64,000 nt of DNA from Blastopirellula sp. J2-11 (GCF_024584705.1 NZ_CP097384.1:2666001-2730000), one strand, 5' to 3'. Counted from the first letter of the stretch, positions 1 to 9,593 are shown. A program made the numbers and translations. Notes: generated from the letters alone by a model not told the origin.

Positions 1-308
1 CTGTTGGCCCCCGCACGATAGATGCGAATCCCGTCAGCGAGCGTCGCTGGATCGACCGCGTGGTTCTCATCAAACCGCAAGGTTAGATTGTGCGGCGCAC
101 TATTGAGTACTTCCAGGTCATCCAGCAGATCGCCGTTATTGTTTTGAATGCCGATCAACTGAAAGACGTCGCCAGCCATCAATTGGCGCGATTCGAGTTG
201 CTCATGATTCAAAGAACGCGGAGCCCCCTTACGCTTGCTGCGCAGATGGTTCTTGAGGGCAGCTTTGCGCTGGGCGGATGTACGTCGACGTGTGTAGCGA
301 ATGGTCAT
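1..308 (-). CDS. Giant surface/extracellular protein, N-terminal part (truncated by window edge)
   Basis: The reading frame opens at an ATG at 308 and stays open to the left edge, so only about 102 residues are visible. It begins with a strongly basic stretch (MTIRYTRRRTSAQRKAALK) followed by LNHEQLESRQLMAGD. A basic N-terminus plus an LE-x-R-x-LMA motif is what planctomycete giant secreted or cell-surface proteins carry. The next stretch (about residues 48-102) reads as the beginning of an Ig-like or beta-sandwich repeat. The S8 peptidase at 1543-6015 has the same N-terminal design. Which domains follow cannot be seen. Confidence is good for coding and protein class, low for function. Confidence 0.8.
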   Translation of the reverse strand, partial: MTIRYTRRRTSAQRKAALKNHLRSKRKGAPRSLNHEQLESRQLMAGDVFQLIGIQNNNGDLLDDLEVLNSAPHNLTLRFDENHAVDPATLADGIRIYRAGAN

Positions 309-704
309 TGAGACGACCTCTATCCTCACTGGAAGGGTGCGGTAGCTTCTCCGGGGGGGAGAACCGCGTAGGACCTGGATTGCTTTTTGGGTTTTCGACC
401 ACCCCCCATATCACGTTGCAAAATTGCAACATCCAGGGGTTAAGCCGGATTATAGTTACGCCAAATCTGCGTTACGCACCAAATACGCTGATCTTTCGCA
501 AATTGCGTAGACTGCCGTGTTTTACCGGGTTGGGTTATGTCTTCGAATCCGGTTTTAACGAATTCGAGGGCAGTTTCGATGTCGCTTAATTTGCGCAAAT
601 CGAATCTTGGTTCGACGTTTGGACGTAGAGGCCAAGCGGGAAGTTCCGGTAATTTCGCTTCAACCGGTGAATTTTGGCAACTCCTGCTGGCAGAAAAACA
701 GGAT
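309..704. promoter_or_regulatory. Intergenic region upstream of the giant surface protein; no gene seen
   Basis: About 400 bp without a convincing gene; open frames here look like shadows. It should hold the promoter of the minus-strand surface protein starting at 308, and it contains the palindrome annotated at 415-430. Confidence 0.6.
415..430. promoter_or_regulatory. Perfect 7-bp inverted repeat (possible operator)
   Basis: GTTGCAA-AA-TTGCAAC: two perfect 7-bp arms around a 2-bp spacer, about 107-122 bp upstream of the ATG at 308. The size and symmetry suit a dimeric repressor or activator. No candidate regulator is adjacent, so the role is inferred. Confidence 0.45.
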
Positions 705-1460
705 TTAGGCTTGGCGCTTCAAAGAGTGACCGCAAACCACGTAGGATCGGGGGCCAAAATCCCATCTCCAGGGAGGGGTGGTTGTTAATTCGCGAGTCGG
801 AGCCAAGTTGAGAAGTTCGCCGGCAATCACGGCAGGGTTCAAACCCATAAACAATTGCTGCTGCATTGCCAGTTCCACCAAGAGAGGGCCTAGCAGATGG
901 TCGTCGCTGGTCGCGACCTTCGGCTCCGAATCGCTGGAGACCGCTTCGTGGGCGAGCACCATACTTCCTTCGGTTCCGGCCAGATGTGACAGAAGGCCAA
1001 AGTGCCGCTTTCGAATCTGTTGAATCTGCGGCAGAGCTTCCTCTTTTGACATCTCCTGATGAGGAATCGCGTCGATCAGTTGCGATAGAACGCAAATCGA
1101 AGCGACGACGTCAAAGTCGCCGATCGACGAAAGGAGGGAGATCGCATCCGCCCCATCCAAATCGACCGGTGCATGAATGAGGATCTTCCCCTGGAGGCCG
1201 CTGAATTGTCGTTTCAATCCTTGCTCAACGGCGTCTTTGTCGAGATCGACCAAGTGAATTTCGCGAAACGTGCGCGACAGTACGGTCAATTCGATGTCAT
1301 TGCAGTTTCCAGCTCCCAGCAGGCAAATTCGAGACGATTTGGCGGGAGCGGCGTCCAGAATCAGTCGCGTCGCCTGACGACGATGCGAAGCGTAGCGTTT
1401 CCAATCCCCCGCCGAATCAAGATTGCGCTTCCGCAATTTGGCCAGTGATTCTTCGTTCAC
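705..1460 (-). CDS. Class I SAM-dependent methyltransferase-like protein
   Basis: 251 aa, starting at GTG 1460 with a GAAGGA-type ribosome site about 10 nt upstream. Residues 45-56 (ICLLGAGNCNDI) form the glycine-rich SAM-binding loop of a Rossmann methyltransferase. The acidic end of the second strand follows in IHLVDLDKDAV (about residues 68-78). The rest matches the usual seven-strand layout with a late Trp/Arg-rich segment. The substrate cannot be told from sequence. It is separated from the protease gene upstream by a strong terminator (1489-1516), so it probably has its own promoter. Related planctomycete proteins are, as far as I know, uncharacterised. Confidence 0.75.
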   Translation of the reverse strand: MNEESLAKLRKRNLDSAGDWKRYASHRRQATRLILDAAPAKSSRICLLGAGNCNDIELTVLSRTFREIHLVDLDKDAVEQGLKRQFSGLQGKILIHAPVDLDGADAISLLSSIGDFDVVASICVLSQLIDAIPHQEMSKEEALPQIQQIRKRHFGLLSHLAGTEGSMVLAHEAVSSDSEPKVATSDDHLLGPLLVELAMQQQLFMGLNPAVIAGELLNLAPTRELTTTPPWRWDFGPRSYVVCGHSLKRQA

Positions 1461-1480
1461 CTGAAAAGTCCTTCTTCGGC

Positions 1481-1516
1481 AAATAAAAACGGCGGAGAGA
1501 CTAGCTGCTCCGCCGT
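1481..1516 (-). terminator. Rho-independent terminator of the S8 peptidase gene
   Basis: Arms 1489-1497 and 1508-1516 pair over 9 bp (ACGGCGGAG/CTCCGCCGT). Read on the minus strand the stem is followed by a T-rich run (TTTTTATTT). It lies 27 bp after the stop at 1543. Confidence 0.85.
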
Positions 1517-1542
1517 AGGTGGATGGTTCGCCGCAAGGCGCG

Positions 1543-4500
1543 CTAGCCGCTGATCAGATCTTCTTCCCAGGCGGCGTCAACGTCAATTGCGATTTCATCG
1601 ATGGTCGATTCAACATCTTCGGACATATACGTGGAGCTACTGGCCGAATCCATCAGCAGAAACTCAAACGAGTTGTCCGAGAAGATCTGCTCGTCGAGCT
1701 CCGAATCGGATTCCGTTTCGCTGGTAGGCGTTGTCGACTGCTGGCTCAGCAGATTGCTTTGCTTACTCGGTTTTTCAAAGACCCCAGCCAGGTAACCGCT
1801 GACATCGTTCGTTAACGACGACGATTGGGTCGTCGTCAGTCCCGAAGCAAGCGGCGTCTGCAAAGTGAGCGGAGCCGCCATGCTGGACGTGGAAGGCGCC
1901 GCGGGTTGGTCTTCAACGAAGGCCGCGTCGACAGCTTCCGCTTCCACTTCCTCTTCTTGATGCCGGATTTGATTTTGCACCATCTTTTCGAGAAGGGAGA
2001 CGATGTCGAGCGCGTCGAAGCTGTTGTCGCCGTTGGTGTCGATGTATTTTGCGAATCCCTCCGTCGGCGTGCCGATTTGCGGCAGTGATCGGGTTCCGTA
2101 GTTGTCTAGTTCACGGAGCACAATGGCCAAATCGTGTGACGTGATAAAACCATCGTTGTTGACGTCGCCGCCAAACGATGGATTGAAGAAGGACGCGCTG
2201 GCCATGACCGCGAGATTGGCGTCAGCCGCTTTCAGCGTAACCTCGGCGGTCTCCATGAATCCCTTGGAGTCCATCACCGTGTAGCTGAAAGTGATGTCGT
2301 TCTCCAGATCGACGATTCCCGTGGCGTCGAAGACAATCTTGTTGTCGACAATCGACAGCGCGTCCAAAATCGCCATGGTAGGCGCGTCTGTGATGTCGAC
2401 GATTGTCAGCGCTCGGTTGAAGAAGCTCTTGTCGTTCGCCAGCACGTCAAACGTTTGGTCCGCCGTATCCTCGACATAGGTGAATGTGTCATCGGTCAGT
2501 CGGATGCCCCCATCGGGACCTTGAGCGATATTGACTTCGTAGTCTTCCACTTCGCCGGCGAACGCTTCCCCTGTCGGTCCAAGATTCAGCGTGTAATCGA
2601 CGCGGAATCGAACGTCGAGCGGAATGCGATACATCGGATCCTGCCCTGAGTCGTCGATCACGTAGTCGGGAATCACGAACGTGTAGTTGTGCGTACCGTC
2701 TTGCAGCGTCAGATTTCGGAAAATCTGTTCGCCCGGATCGTTGAAGTCGCCGTCCTTGTTGAAGTCCATCCAAGCTTGCAGGATGCCAGGCGAGTAGAGG
2801 GACGAGGATGCAATCGAGACGGAGTTCGTACCGACTTTCAAGCCAGTGCTAAAGACGACGCCGTCATTGGCCAGCGGCGAATCCCCCAGTTGAAAGCCAT
2901 CGACCACGGGGTGCGCGGCGTAGGGATTGCCTGGATCGCCGTAATCAATCGCGACCACAGCGCCCGAATCAAGCGAAGCGTTGAGAGTAATGCGCTGTCC
3001 ATTTACCGAGATGACATGCTGGACGTCATCGGTGCTGAAATAGCCAGGCTCCACAACTTGCAGGACGTTGAACGTGCCGCTGTAGCGAGGGTAGAGCGTA
3101 TACTTGCCGGAAGCGTCCGTGACAGCCGATGGCTCGCACAAGCCGATCCGGCCATCGCCATCTTCGTCAATAAAGAACGTGAAACCGGCCAGGCCTCCTT
3201 CGTCGCCTTGGCGGATTCCGTCCAGATTCGTGTCATTAAATTTGTATCCGGTCACGCCGTTCAGCATGTACGAACCGGCTTGACTGATCGAGATAATTTC
3301 GTCGTTCACAAAGGCGATATTCGTGGCGGCAAGCGACACAATTTCGGAGACGGCTCGCGTTTCCAGTTCATGCAGGTCGTCGTCGAAATCGGTGAACTCG
3401 ACCGCAGCTTCAGCGGCGTTCGCCATTGCGTAGGTGATGCCGATCGCTTGTCCTTCGGTCGTTGCGGCATACGGAGTCGCATTGGCCGTGAGCGCTGCAA
3501 AGTCTACAGCGCCTGTCGGCAGGATATCGTAGTAGCCGGTGCTGGCGCTGCCGGCGTTGGTCCAGAGATCCAGCCCGTGGGTGTTGACCGCTTCGGCGAT
3601 CGCATCTTTGGCGTCGACGATGGTATCGATCTGTAGACCGGTCAAGCCGCCGGTGGTGACCGAAGTGACGTCGGACAGGATGATCAAAGCGTCATTGGAG
3701 AGAATCTGAGACCATAGCGCCGGCGTGATGTTGTCGACATCATAGAAGGTGGTCGACTCATAGCCGGTCGCAAATTGAGTTCCTGTCGAGAAACCCCAAT
3801 CGGCGTCGCTGTTACCGATGACCGCGATCGAGTATTGCGACTTCGGAATTTCCTGGAAAGTGCCGATGCCGCGCAATAAGTCGAGCACTTCATAGTCATA
3901 GCCCAATTGGCCGTTGGCGACGCCGTTGTCCAGCATCGGGTGACCGGTGACAAACAGATTGGCGCCCAATGCGGCCTGAACTTCGACCGCCGCGGGACCA
4001 TAGTAGACGCCGCAGGAAGGAGGCGTGACATCGCCGCCGCCGCCATCACCACCGCCGCCGGGATTCAGACCAACCGTGTTGATCGCCAATTCAATCGCGG
4101 CCACGCCGTCAACAAAGCCGTAGCCGGTGGCATAGTCAAATCCGGTGTCAAACTCAGCCGTGACCGGATCATCCATATCGATCGCGGTATCACGGAGGAT
4201 GTCGTTCACCTGCGTCGAAATCAGTTCGGGATTGGCCTGCAGCATGAGTGCGGCCAACGCAGCAGCATGCGGAGCAGCGGCCGACGTGCCGAAGAAGTTG
4301 GGAAAGCCATTGCTCTCAATATCGCCAGCGCCAGTGGCGCCAAAGAACGTCGTGTCAGTACCGTCAGGAGCGACGATGTCGACGTTTTCACGATAAACAG
4401 GCGTCGCCAGGCGAACGCCCGAAGCGTCAAAGATAATCGGCGTTCCACCGTATGACGAAAACGTCTCCAACTCCGCTGGATCGGCGCCAAATACAGGAGT

Positions 4501-6015
4501 CTGTCCATAGAAGGCGGCTCCAACGCTCATCGCCAATTCGGCGTTGGAATGGCCAATCGCGGTGCTGCTATTGGTTTCATATTCATTGATCGTTCCTTGA
4601 CCGCCCCAGATCAGGAACTTGAGTCGCGTCGGATCGACGCCTGCAAAATTGGTGACCATCAAATCAATAGTCGTGTCGGTCGCTGAAGCTCGGTTATCGA
4701 AACCAAAGAACTCGTAGGCGTCGCTTCCTTGATTCATGTCAACGCCGCCGGCGACAACCTGATTGCCCACGAGGAAATAGGCGTCGATATTAGTACCGGC
4801 GCCCACTCCTTGGTCCGTTAAAAAAGGATCGTCCCATTGTAGTGAAATGACGAAAGTCGCACCGGCAGGAACCGTAATGGACATTCGATCATCAACCCCG
4901 GCGCCGGGATCAAAGTCCATGGACGTACCACCCATGAACACTGGCGCGCCAGTCGCTGAAGTGAACTGACCTTCGGTGTAAACGGTCCCGCTGCTTACAT
5001 AGGCGTCTTCATAAGAGTCGCGTGAGCTGTTGCCGGCTGCCGTGAAGTACGGGATGTTTTGCGAAACAACCTGATCGGCAGCTTGGGCGATTGCGCCGTC
5101 CGAGAAGAACGGTTCGGTGGCATATCCAATATCATCGACGATGACCGTCGATCCTGCGGCCGCAAGGTTAAGAATGCCCTGGGCAAACGCCGTTTTCCCG
5201 GTGAATGCCGTCTGATAAGCAAGTTGAGCGCCGGGGGCGACATCATGCACAAGCTGCAACATGCCGCGTCCCTCATCGGTCGCATCAGGCAGAAAATAGT
5301 CTTCTAGCACTTGGACCGGCGTCGTGTAGCCGTTGGGATTGGTGGCGCCTGGCAGGTCGCCCGAAGCGATGTCCGCTGCGGCTCCGCCAAGGGCGTCATA
5401 GCTGTCAGAGAGAACGCCAATCTTTTGTCCAGAGCCATCAAGACCGTACGTCACTTTTGCGACATCGGTCTGCATGGCCGCATCGCCTTGGCTGTTGACT
5501 ACGCCGACATAGCTCTTCGGCGCCGCGGCGCCAACGGCGCCTAGTGCTGGGAGTGCCGCCAATTCGGCGAGGGAATCAATCGGCAGCCAACCAGAGATCG
5601 CATTGTTGTATTGCCCCGTTAATTCAAAACCGATCCCAGCGAGATCGTTGAGAAACTGGGGGAGACTTGCGGCATCTTTTGCCGCCAAATCAAGCACGAT
5701 GCGATTATTGGAATCGATGACAAACTGATCCCGCAGAAGGCTCTCTCCCTGATTCGTGCTGCCGCCTGCAGCGTCCGGATCCGATACTTCATCAAGGTCC
5801 GCGCCATAATAGATTTGCGTCAAATTCCAACCGATCGATGCGGTTGGTCCGTCGCGTCCGATACGATCTTCTCCCATGAATGCGTCAAGGGCCATGTCGT
5901 ATCCAGCCGCGTCCATGACCATCCGGGCTTCCAGCGATTCGATTTTCGCCTGAGAGCCTCGGAACTTTTTGCGGTTGCTGGTTTTACGTGGGCGATTTCC
6001 AGAGGACCGTTTCAT
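1543..6015 (-). CDS. Giant secreted S8-family peptidase with SdrD-like, GEVED and dockerin modules
   Basis: 1490 aa, ATG at 6015 with GGAG 10 nt upstream. A basic N-terminus and LEARMVMDA (28-36) mark it as a planctomycete exported protein. The peptidase domain spans about 195-640: Asp204 in VLSDSYD, Asn329 in AAGNS (oxyanion) and Ser578 in GTSAAAPHAAA. The usual His motif (HGTH) is absent; its place is taken by DEGRGMLQLVHDVAPGA, with Glu248 where His would be. A Gly-rich linker (651-662) follows. Next come a region of unknown fold, an SdrD-B-like Ca-binding stretch (about 920-1000), a GEVEDYEV module (to about 1163), a cadherin-like VLAND domain (1180-1262) and a type I dockerin pair (1283-1345, GDVNNDGFITSHDL and DTNGDNSFDALDI). 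The tail is Ser/Thr/Glu-rich. It probably acts on the cell surface or outside the cell. Whether it is active is open. Confidence 0.88.
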   Translation of the reverse strand: MKRSSGNRPRKTSNRKKFRGSQAKIESLEARMVMDAAGYDMALDAFMGEDRIGRDGPTASIGWNLTQIYYGADLDEVSDPDAAGGSTNQGESLLRDQFVIDSNNRIVLDLAAKDAASLPQFLNDLAGIGFELTGQYNNAISGWLPIDSLAELAALPALGAVGAAAPKSYVGVVNSQGDAAMQTDVAKVTYGLDGSGQKIGVLSDSYDALGGAAADIASGDLPGATNPNGYTTPVQVLEDYFLPDATDEGRGMLQLVHDVAPGAQLAYQTAFTGKTAFAQGILNLAAAGSTVIVDDIGYATEPFFSDGAIAQAADQVVSQNIPYFTAAGNSSRDSYEDAYVSSGTVYTEGQFTSATGAPVFMGGTSMDFDPGAGVDDRMSITVPAGATFVISLQWDDPFLTDQGVGAGTNIDAYFLVGNQVVAGGVDMNQGSDAYEFFGFDNRASATDTTIDLMVTNFAGVDPTRLKFLIWGGQGTINEYETNSSTAIGHSNAELAMSVGAAFYGQTPVFGADPAELETFSSYGGTPIIFDASGVRLATPVYRENVDIVAPDGTDTTFFGATGAGDIESNGFPNFFGTSAAAPHAAALAALMLQANPELISTQVNDILRDTAIDMDDPVTAEFDTGFDYATGYGFVDGVAAIELAINTVGLNPGGGGDGGGGDVTPPSCGVYYGPAAVEVQAALGANLFVTGHPMLDNGVANGQLGYDYEVLDLLRGIGTFQEIPKSQYSIAVIGNSDADWGFSTGTQFATGYESTTFYDVDNITPALWSQILSNDALIILSDVTSVTTGGLTGLQIDTIVDAKDAIAEAVNTHGLDLWTNAGSASTGYYDILPTGAVDFAALTANATPYAATTEGQAIGITYAMANAAEAAVEFTDFDDDLHELETRAVSEIVSLAATNIAFVNDEIISISQAGSYMLNGVTGYKFNDTNLDGIRQGDEGGLAGFTFFIDEDGDGRIGLCEPSAVTDASGKYTLYPRYSGTFNVLQVVEPGYFSTDDVQHVISVNGQRITLNASLDSGAVVAIDYGDPGNPYAAHPVVDGFQLGDSPLANDGVVFSTGLKVGTNSVSIASSSLYSPGILQAWMDFNKDGDFNDPGEQIFRNLTLQDGTHNYTFVIPDYVIDDSGQDPMYRIPLDVRFRVDYTLNLGPTGEAFAGEVEDYEVNIAQGPDGGIRLTDDTFTYVEDTADQTFDVLANDKSFFNRALTIVDITDAPTMAILDALSIVDNKIVFDATGIVDLENDITFSYTVMDSKGFMETAEVTLKAADANLAVMASASFFNPSFGGDVNNDGFITSHDLAIVLRELDNYGTRSLPQIGTPTEGFAKYIDTNGDNSFDALDIVSLLEKMVQNQIRHQEEEVEAEAVDAAFVEDQPAAPSTSSMAAPLTLQTPLASGLTTTQSSSLTNDVSGYLAGVFEKPSKQSNLLSQQSTTPTSETESDSELDEQIFSDNSFEFLLMDSASSSTYMSEDVESTIDEIAIDVDAAWEEDLISG

Positions 6016-6401
6016 GTAGTAAATCTCCGAACGCTGCGCCTGCCAGAGAGAAACGAATGGCAGAATGCTGAGCGTTATGGCTGTCAGGTCTGACGGTGGT
6101 GAGGAGCGGGTGAATTATTTGGGATCAGCCAGATATCCCGACAACGATAAGTCGGTAGAGGGGAATCCAAGCCGTAGTAACAAAATTAGTTGCCCCGACG
6201 ACCGATTACAACGGACCTCTACGCAGTCTTGTCAAATTACCCAGACATTTAGTCTTTGGGGATCGGAAAGACTTGGCAACGCGACTTAGACGTGGGCAAC
6301 TCTGGCTGAGTTCCCCATTTTTGGTGCGAGAAGTGCAAAAAGAAAAGGCCGGCGAGATTCGCCGGCCTTTTCGTAACTTATTTAGTATCAATAGGTAACA
6401 G
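6016..6401. promoter_or_regulatory. Intergenic region between S8 peptidase and BBP7 gene
   Basis: About 390 bp. It holds the upstream region of the S8 peptidase gene and, at its far end, the terminator of the BBP7 gene. No further gene is supported. Confidence 0.6.
6343..6371 (-). terminator. Rho-independent terminator of the BBP7 gene
   Basis: A perfect 13-bp stem (6343-6355 with 6359-6371) with a 3-nt loop. On the minus strand it ends in TTTT followed by CTTTTTG. It sits 30 bp after the stop codon at 6402. Confidence 0.92.
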
Positions 6402-7961
6402 CTACCAGACCAGCTCGAAACCGCCTGTTAGGCCGTGGTACAAAGCCGATCCATTGTCGTCCACCAAGACGCCGCGGCTCGCTAAAGCGGCCGGCGCGGC
6501 GCCCAACCCGGTCGTAAAGTTGTAGTTGTCCATCGCCAACGCAACGCCGTTGACGTAAACCACCTGATAGCCAAGCTTTAGGGCCATGTTGGGCGTGATC
6601 TTGAAGTTGCCGTGTACGCCGCCTTCGGTCACCATCGACGCTCGGTTGGCGGCGGCAGTTTCAAACACTGTCGCTGTGCCGCCGGCGTTATTCAACAAGA
6701 TCGTCGTCGACTGCACGCCGCGATTGCCATAGATACCGCATTCCAGGAACCCGCTCAGGCTCAACCGCGTCGTTAGCCGAGTCGTCAAGTCACCACCCAG
6801 CTGGGCGCCGTACATGTCGTTGTCGGTGTTACACGCGTAGTTCATCGATCCCGACGCTCCTTGCGTCACGTAGTTCGAGTCTTCGCTCAAGCGGAAGTAG
6901 CGGAAGCCGCCCCACCACGATCCTTGGAACCAGCACCCGGCTCCGGTCCAACCTCGTTTCAGGTTGATTTCGACCGTGTCAAAGCGATTTGACATCGACA
7001 GGTTGGCGAGATTCGACATATCCGATTCTGAGTAGCCGCCCAGCGGATCGCTACCAAAATTCGACAGCGGCGAGTAAAGGTTGCCGGCGCCGGTCGCGGT
7101 GGAAGAACTGGCCCAGTTGCCGATACCCATGTAGCTGACTTCCAGAGTCGAACCGGCAAAGCAAATCCAGTTCATCATAAAGCGGACGCCAGCTTCGTTG
7201 TCAAAGTTGAGCTGGTTGCTGTTGAGCACCGTGGCGCCCAAGATGTTTTGAGAAGCGAAAGCACGGTTCGGCGTGTTTCCCTCGAGTTTGAAGTAGGTGA
7301 ACTCGGCGCTGGCGTCGAAGTAACGAGGAGCACAACGGCCGCCATATTCTGACAAATCCCAGGCGTTGCCGATGCCGCGGCTAAAGCCGCAGTACTGACC
7401 GCATCCCAGCAAACCGCTGCAAGCTCCGCAGCCTGCACCGCCGCAACCGCAACCAGAACCGCGACAGCTATCGCAGCCGTATCCGCCGCAAGTCGCACAA
7501 TTTCCGTTGTCGTACGACGCTTGTTGGACGTTGGGGTCTCGCATCGGGGGACCACCCAGCGACTGATTGAAACCAGCCGGAGCAACTCCTGGAGGCATCG
7601 CCGGATATCGGCCAGGCTGCGGCATCATGCCGGGGTAGCCCATCCCAGGTTGCGGCATCATGTTCGGCTGCATGCCGGGTTGAGCCATCATGCCGGGGTG
7701 CGGCGTCATCGGTTGTTGGTACTGACCAGGCTGCGGATATTGGCCCTGCTGGGCGTATCTGCTGGCGTTGGCTGGTGACGGTGCGTTGTCAACCACTGGC
7801 TCACGCCACTGGCCGCTTGCCAGGTAGGCGATGCCGGAGGGTTGGCCTGCGGAATCCTGCTGGTCGGAGCCGGTCGCATACGTGGCTTTCTGCGCGACCG
7901 CATCCGTCGATGCTGCGAGCATCGCCATTAAGGAAACGATCCACAAACTATGGGCTCTCAT
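6402..7961 (-). CDS. BBP7-family outer-membrane beta-barrel protein
   Basis: 519 aa, ATG 7961 with GAGGA 5 nt upstream. A signal peptide (about 1-23, ending TDAVAQ) is followed by a Pro/Gly/Met/Gln-rich low-complexity stretch (about 68-130, repeated QPGM/QPGQY units). Then comes a Cys/Gly-rich segment (about 153-192, roughly a dozen Cys, several CxxC). The remaining ~320 residues alternate polar and hydrophobic with many aromatic residues and end in ELVW, as expected of an outer-membrane barrel with a C-terminal aromatic residue. This architecture fits the planctomycete BBP7 family (formerly DUF1551). The role is probably pore or structural. The Cys-rich linker could form disulphides in the periplasm. 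Confidence 0.85.
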   Translation of the reverse strand: MRAHSLWIVSLMAMLAASTDAVAQKATYATGSDQQDSAGQPSGIAYLASGQWREPVVDNAPSPANASRYAQQGQYPQPGQYQQPMTPHPGMMAQPGMQPNMMPQPGMGYPGMMPQPGRYPAMPPGVAPAGFNQSLGGPPMRDPNVQQASYDNGNCATCGGYGCDSCRGSGCGCGGAGCGACSGLLGCGQYCGFSRGIGNAWDLSEYGGRCAPRYFDASAEFTYFKLEGNTPNRAFASQNILGATVLNSNQLNFDNEAGVRFMMNWICFAGSTLEVSYMGIGNWASSSTATGAGNLYSPLSNFGSDPLGGYSESDMSNLANLSMSNRFDTVEINLKRGWTGAGCWFQGSWWGGFRYFRLSEDSNYVTQGASGSMNYACNTDNDMYGAQLGGDLTTRLTTRLSLSGFLECGIYGNRGVQSTTILLNNAGGTATVFETAAANRASMVTEGGVHGNFKITPNMALKLGYQVVYVNGVALAMDNYNFTTGLGAAPAALASRGVLVDDNGSALYHGLTGGFELVW

Positions 7962-8633
7962 GGGTTCCTCTTTCGCAGACGAAAGGCTGTCTTATCGTTG
8001 TGGAGACGAAGGCGGGCCAAATGCCAGGTCCACGCGCTCCGTTGATTGCCCGCCTTAGGAGACGAACAATCGATACGATGACTGCGAGGCGTATTTTCGA
8101 TACCTTCACCACCACCCATCGGCACGAAACGCTCGCATTAACCAGCACTTTCAGAACGAGCCGCACATTTTCACCAAAATCGCGCGACCGGAGATTTGGC
8201 GCGATCCTCAAAGGGGCGAAAGGTCTGCCAAAATTGCCCAAATTGAATGCTAGCGGGCGGGTCGTCCAATCTCGGCAGCGAAGGCTGGAAAATCGACTTG
8301 GGGGAAACCTCGTTTCGAGACGACTACGCACAATAGATTGGGAGTCGTTCATCGGGAATCGGGGGCGCTGCGGCTCTGTTGTAAGCGGTGTGAAGCGCCG
8401 AAGGACCGCCCAGACGCCAACAGGACGAGCCGCGGCTCTCCAAAAGAATCCCCATGGTCGCCAGCAACGCCAGCGAAGCGTGATGTCCAGCAGCAGACCG
8501 TGCCTGTGCTGCTGATCGAGGATCGCCGATCTACTATGATAAAGGGGAACCGCCAAGCGATAGCGTCCAAATTGGATGCATCCTCGCTGGGCGTTCCCTT
8601 TCAATTCTCACTCCACTTGGTCAGGACTTTTCC
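7962..8633. promoter_or_regulatory. Divergent intergenic region, no gene supported
   Basis: About 670 bp between the minus-strand BBP7 gene and the plus-strand phosphoesterase. Frames of up to ~218 codons are open on the minus strand but run across the BBP7 start region and have Arg/Trp-rich, shadow-like composition. I read it as two promoter regions plus spacer. Confidence 0.5.
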
Positions 8634-9545
8634 ATGCCGATTCACCTCTCCTCCGTTAATCGTCGTCAGTTTTTATCGCAATCTGCCGCCGCGTTGGCCG
8701 GTGTGTCGGTCTTGCGAATCGGCTACGCCGCTCCAGTCGCCGAGTCCATGACGCTGGCGCTGCTATCGGATACGCACATTCCCAAAAGCGCAAAGGTCAC
8801 CGCGCGGGAAGTCAACATGACGGCCAATCTGCAACAAGCGGTCGGCCAAATTAATCAACTGCCGAGCAAACCGGCCGCAGTTCTCTTCAACGGCGACTGT
8901 GCTTATCTAAGTGGACTGCCTGCCGATTACGCCAACTTCGCCAACTGCATTCAGCCGCTGATCGACGCCGACCAGGAACTGCACATGACGATGGGGAATC
9001 ATGACAACATCCCTGCGTTTTATGACGCACTGAAAACGCAGCGGCCTGAGCAACCGCCGGTCGAGTCGAAGCATGTCAGCATCCTAGAAACGCCGTACGC
9101 GAATTTCTTTTTGCTCGATTCGCTGATGAAGACCAACGTCGTGACCGGCGAACTAGGGGACGCTCAACTGAAATGGTTGAGCGATGCGTTAGACGCTCGG
9201 GCTGACAAGCCGGCGATCGTGATGGCGCATCACACGCTGCAGAAGGTTGCTCCGCCAGAAGGAAAAGCGTGGGGTGGAATTCTCGATACCGCCAAATTCT
9301 TAGAGTTAATGCACGCCAAGAAGCAGGTCAAAGCGTACGTCTTCGGTCATTCGCACGTCTGGTCGCATACCCGCGATGGCGATTTGCATCTGATCAACCT
9401 ACCAGCGTCCGCCTATGTCTTCGATCCAGCCCAACCCAACGGCTGGACGCTTGCCCGGCTGAACAACAGCGGCATTGAGTTTGAACTGCAAGCCCACGAC
9501 CAAAGTCATCAAAATCATCAGCAGGTGTTTGCGGTGAAGTGGTAG
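8634..9545 (+). CDS. Tat-exported metallophosphoesterase (calcineurin-like)
   Basis: 303 aa, ATG 8634 with AGGA about 8 nt upstream. NRRQFLSQSAAALAG (9-23) is a twin-arginine signal with the SRRxFL pattern. The five metal-site blocks of the calcineurin-like fold are present: LLSDTHIP (Asp46, His48), FNGDCA (Asp88), GNHDN (Asn122, His123), MAHHTL and FGHSHVWS. The length is normal for the family. It probably hydrolyses phosphomono- or diesters outside the cytoplasm; the substrate is unknown. It stands alone and faces the PepSY operon. Confidence 0.88.
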   Translation: MPIHLSSVNRRQFLSQSAAALAGVSVLRIGYAAPVAESMTLALLSDTHIPKSAKVTAREVNMTANLQQAVGQINQLPSKPAAVLFNGDCAYLSGLPADYANFANCIQPLIDADQELHMTMGNHDNIPAFYDALKTQRPEQPPVESKHVSILETPYANFFLLDSLMKTNVVTGELGDAQLKWLSDALDARADKPAIVMAHHTLQKVAPPEGKAWGGILDTAKFLELMHAKKQVKAYVFGHSHVWSHTRDGDLHLINLPASAYVFDPAQPNGWTLARLNNSGIEFELQAHDQSHQNHQQVFAVKW

Positions 9546-9572
9546 CGGCGAACCAGTTAGCTGGGTGCCCCA

Positions 9573-9593
9573 ACCAGTTCTGTACAAACTGGT
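9573..9593. terminator. Hairpin between convergent genes (possible weak terminator)
   Basis: ACCAGTT (9573-9579) pairs with AACTGGT (9587-9593) around a 7-nt loop, 28 bp after the phosphoesterase stop. There is no U-run, so intrinsic termination is uncertain. Confidence 0.35.

Noticed and set aside
7948-8604. 218-codon minus-strand frame between BBP7 and phosphoesterase genes
   Set aside because: It overlaps the BBP7 start region, is Arg/Trp-rich and has no recognisable motif or ribosome site.
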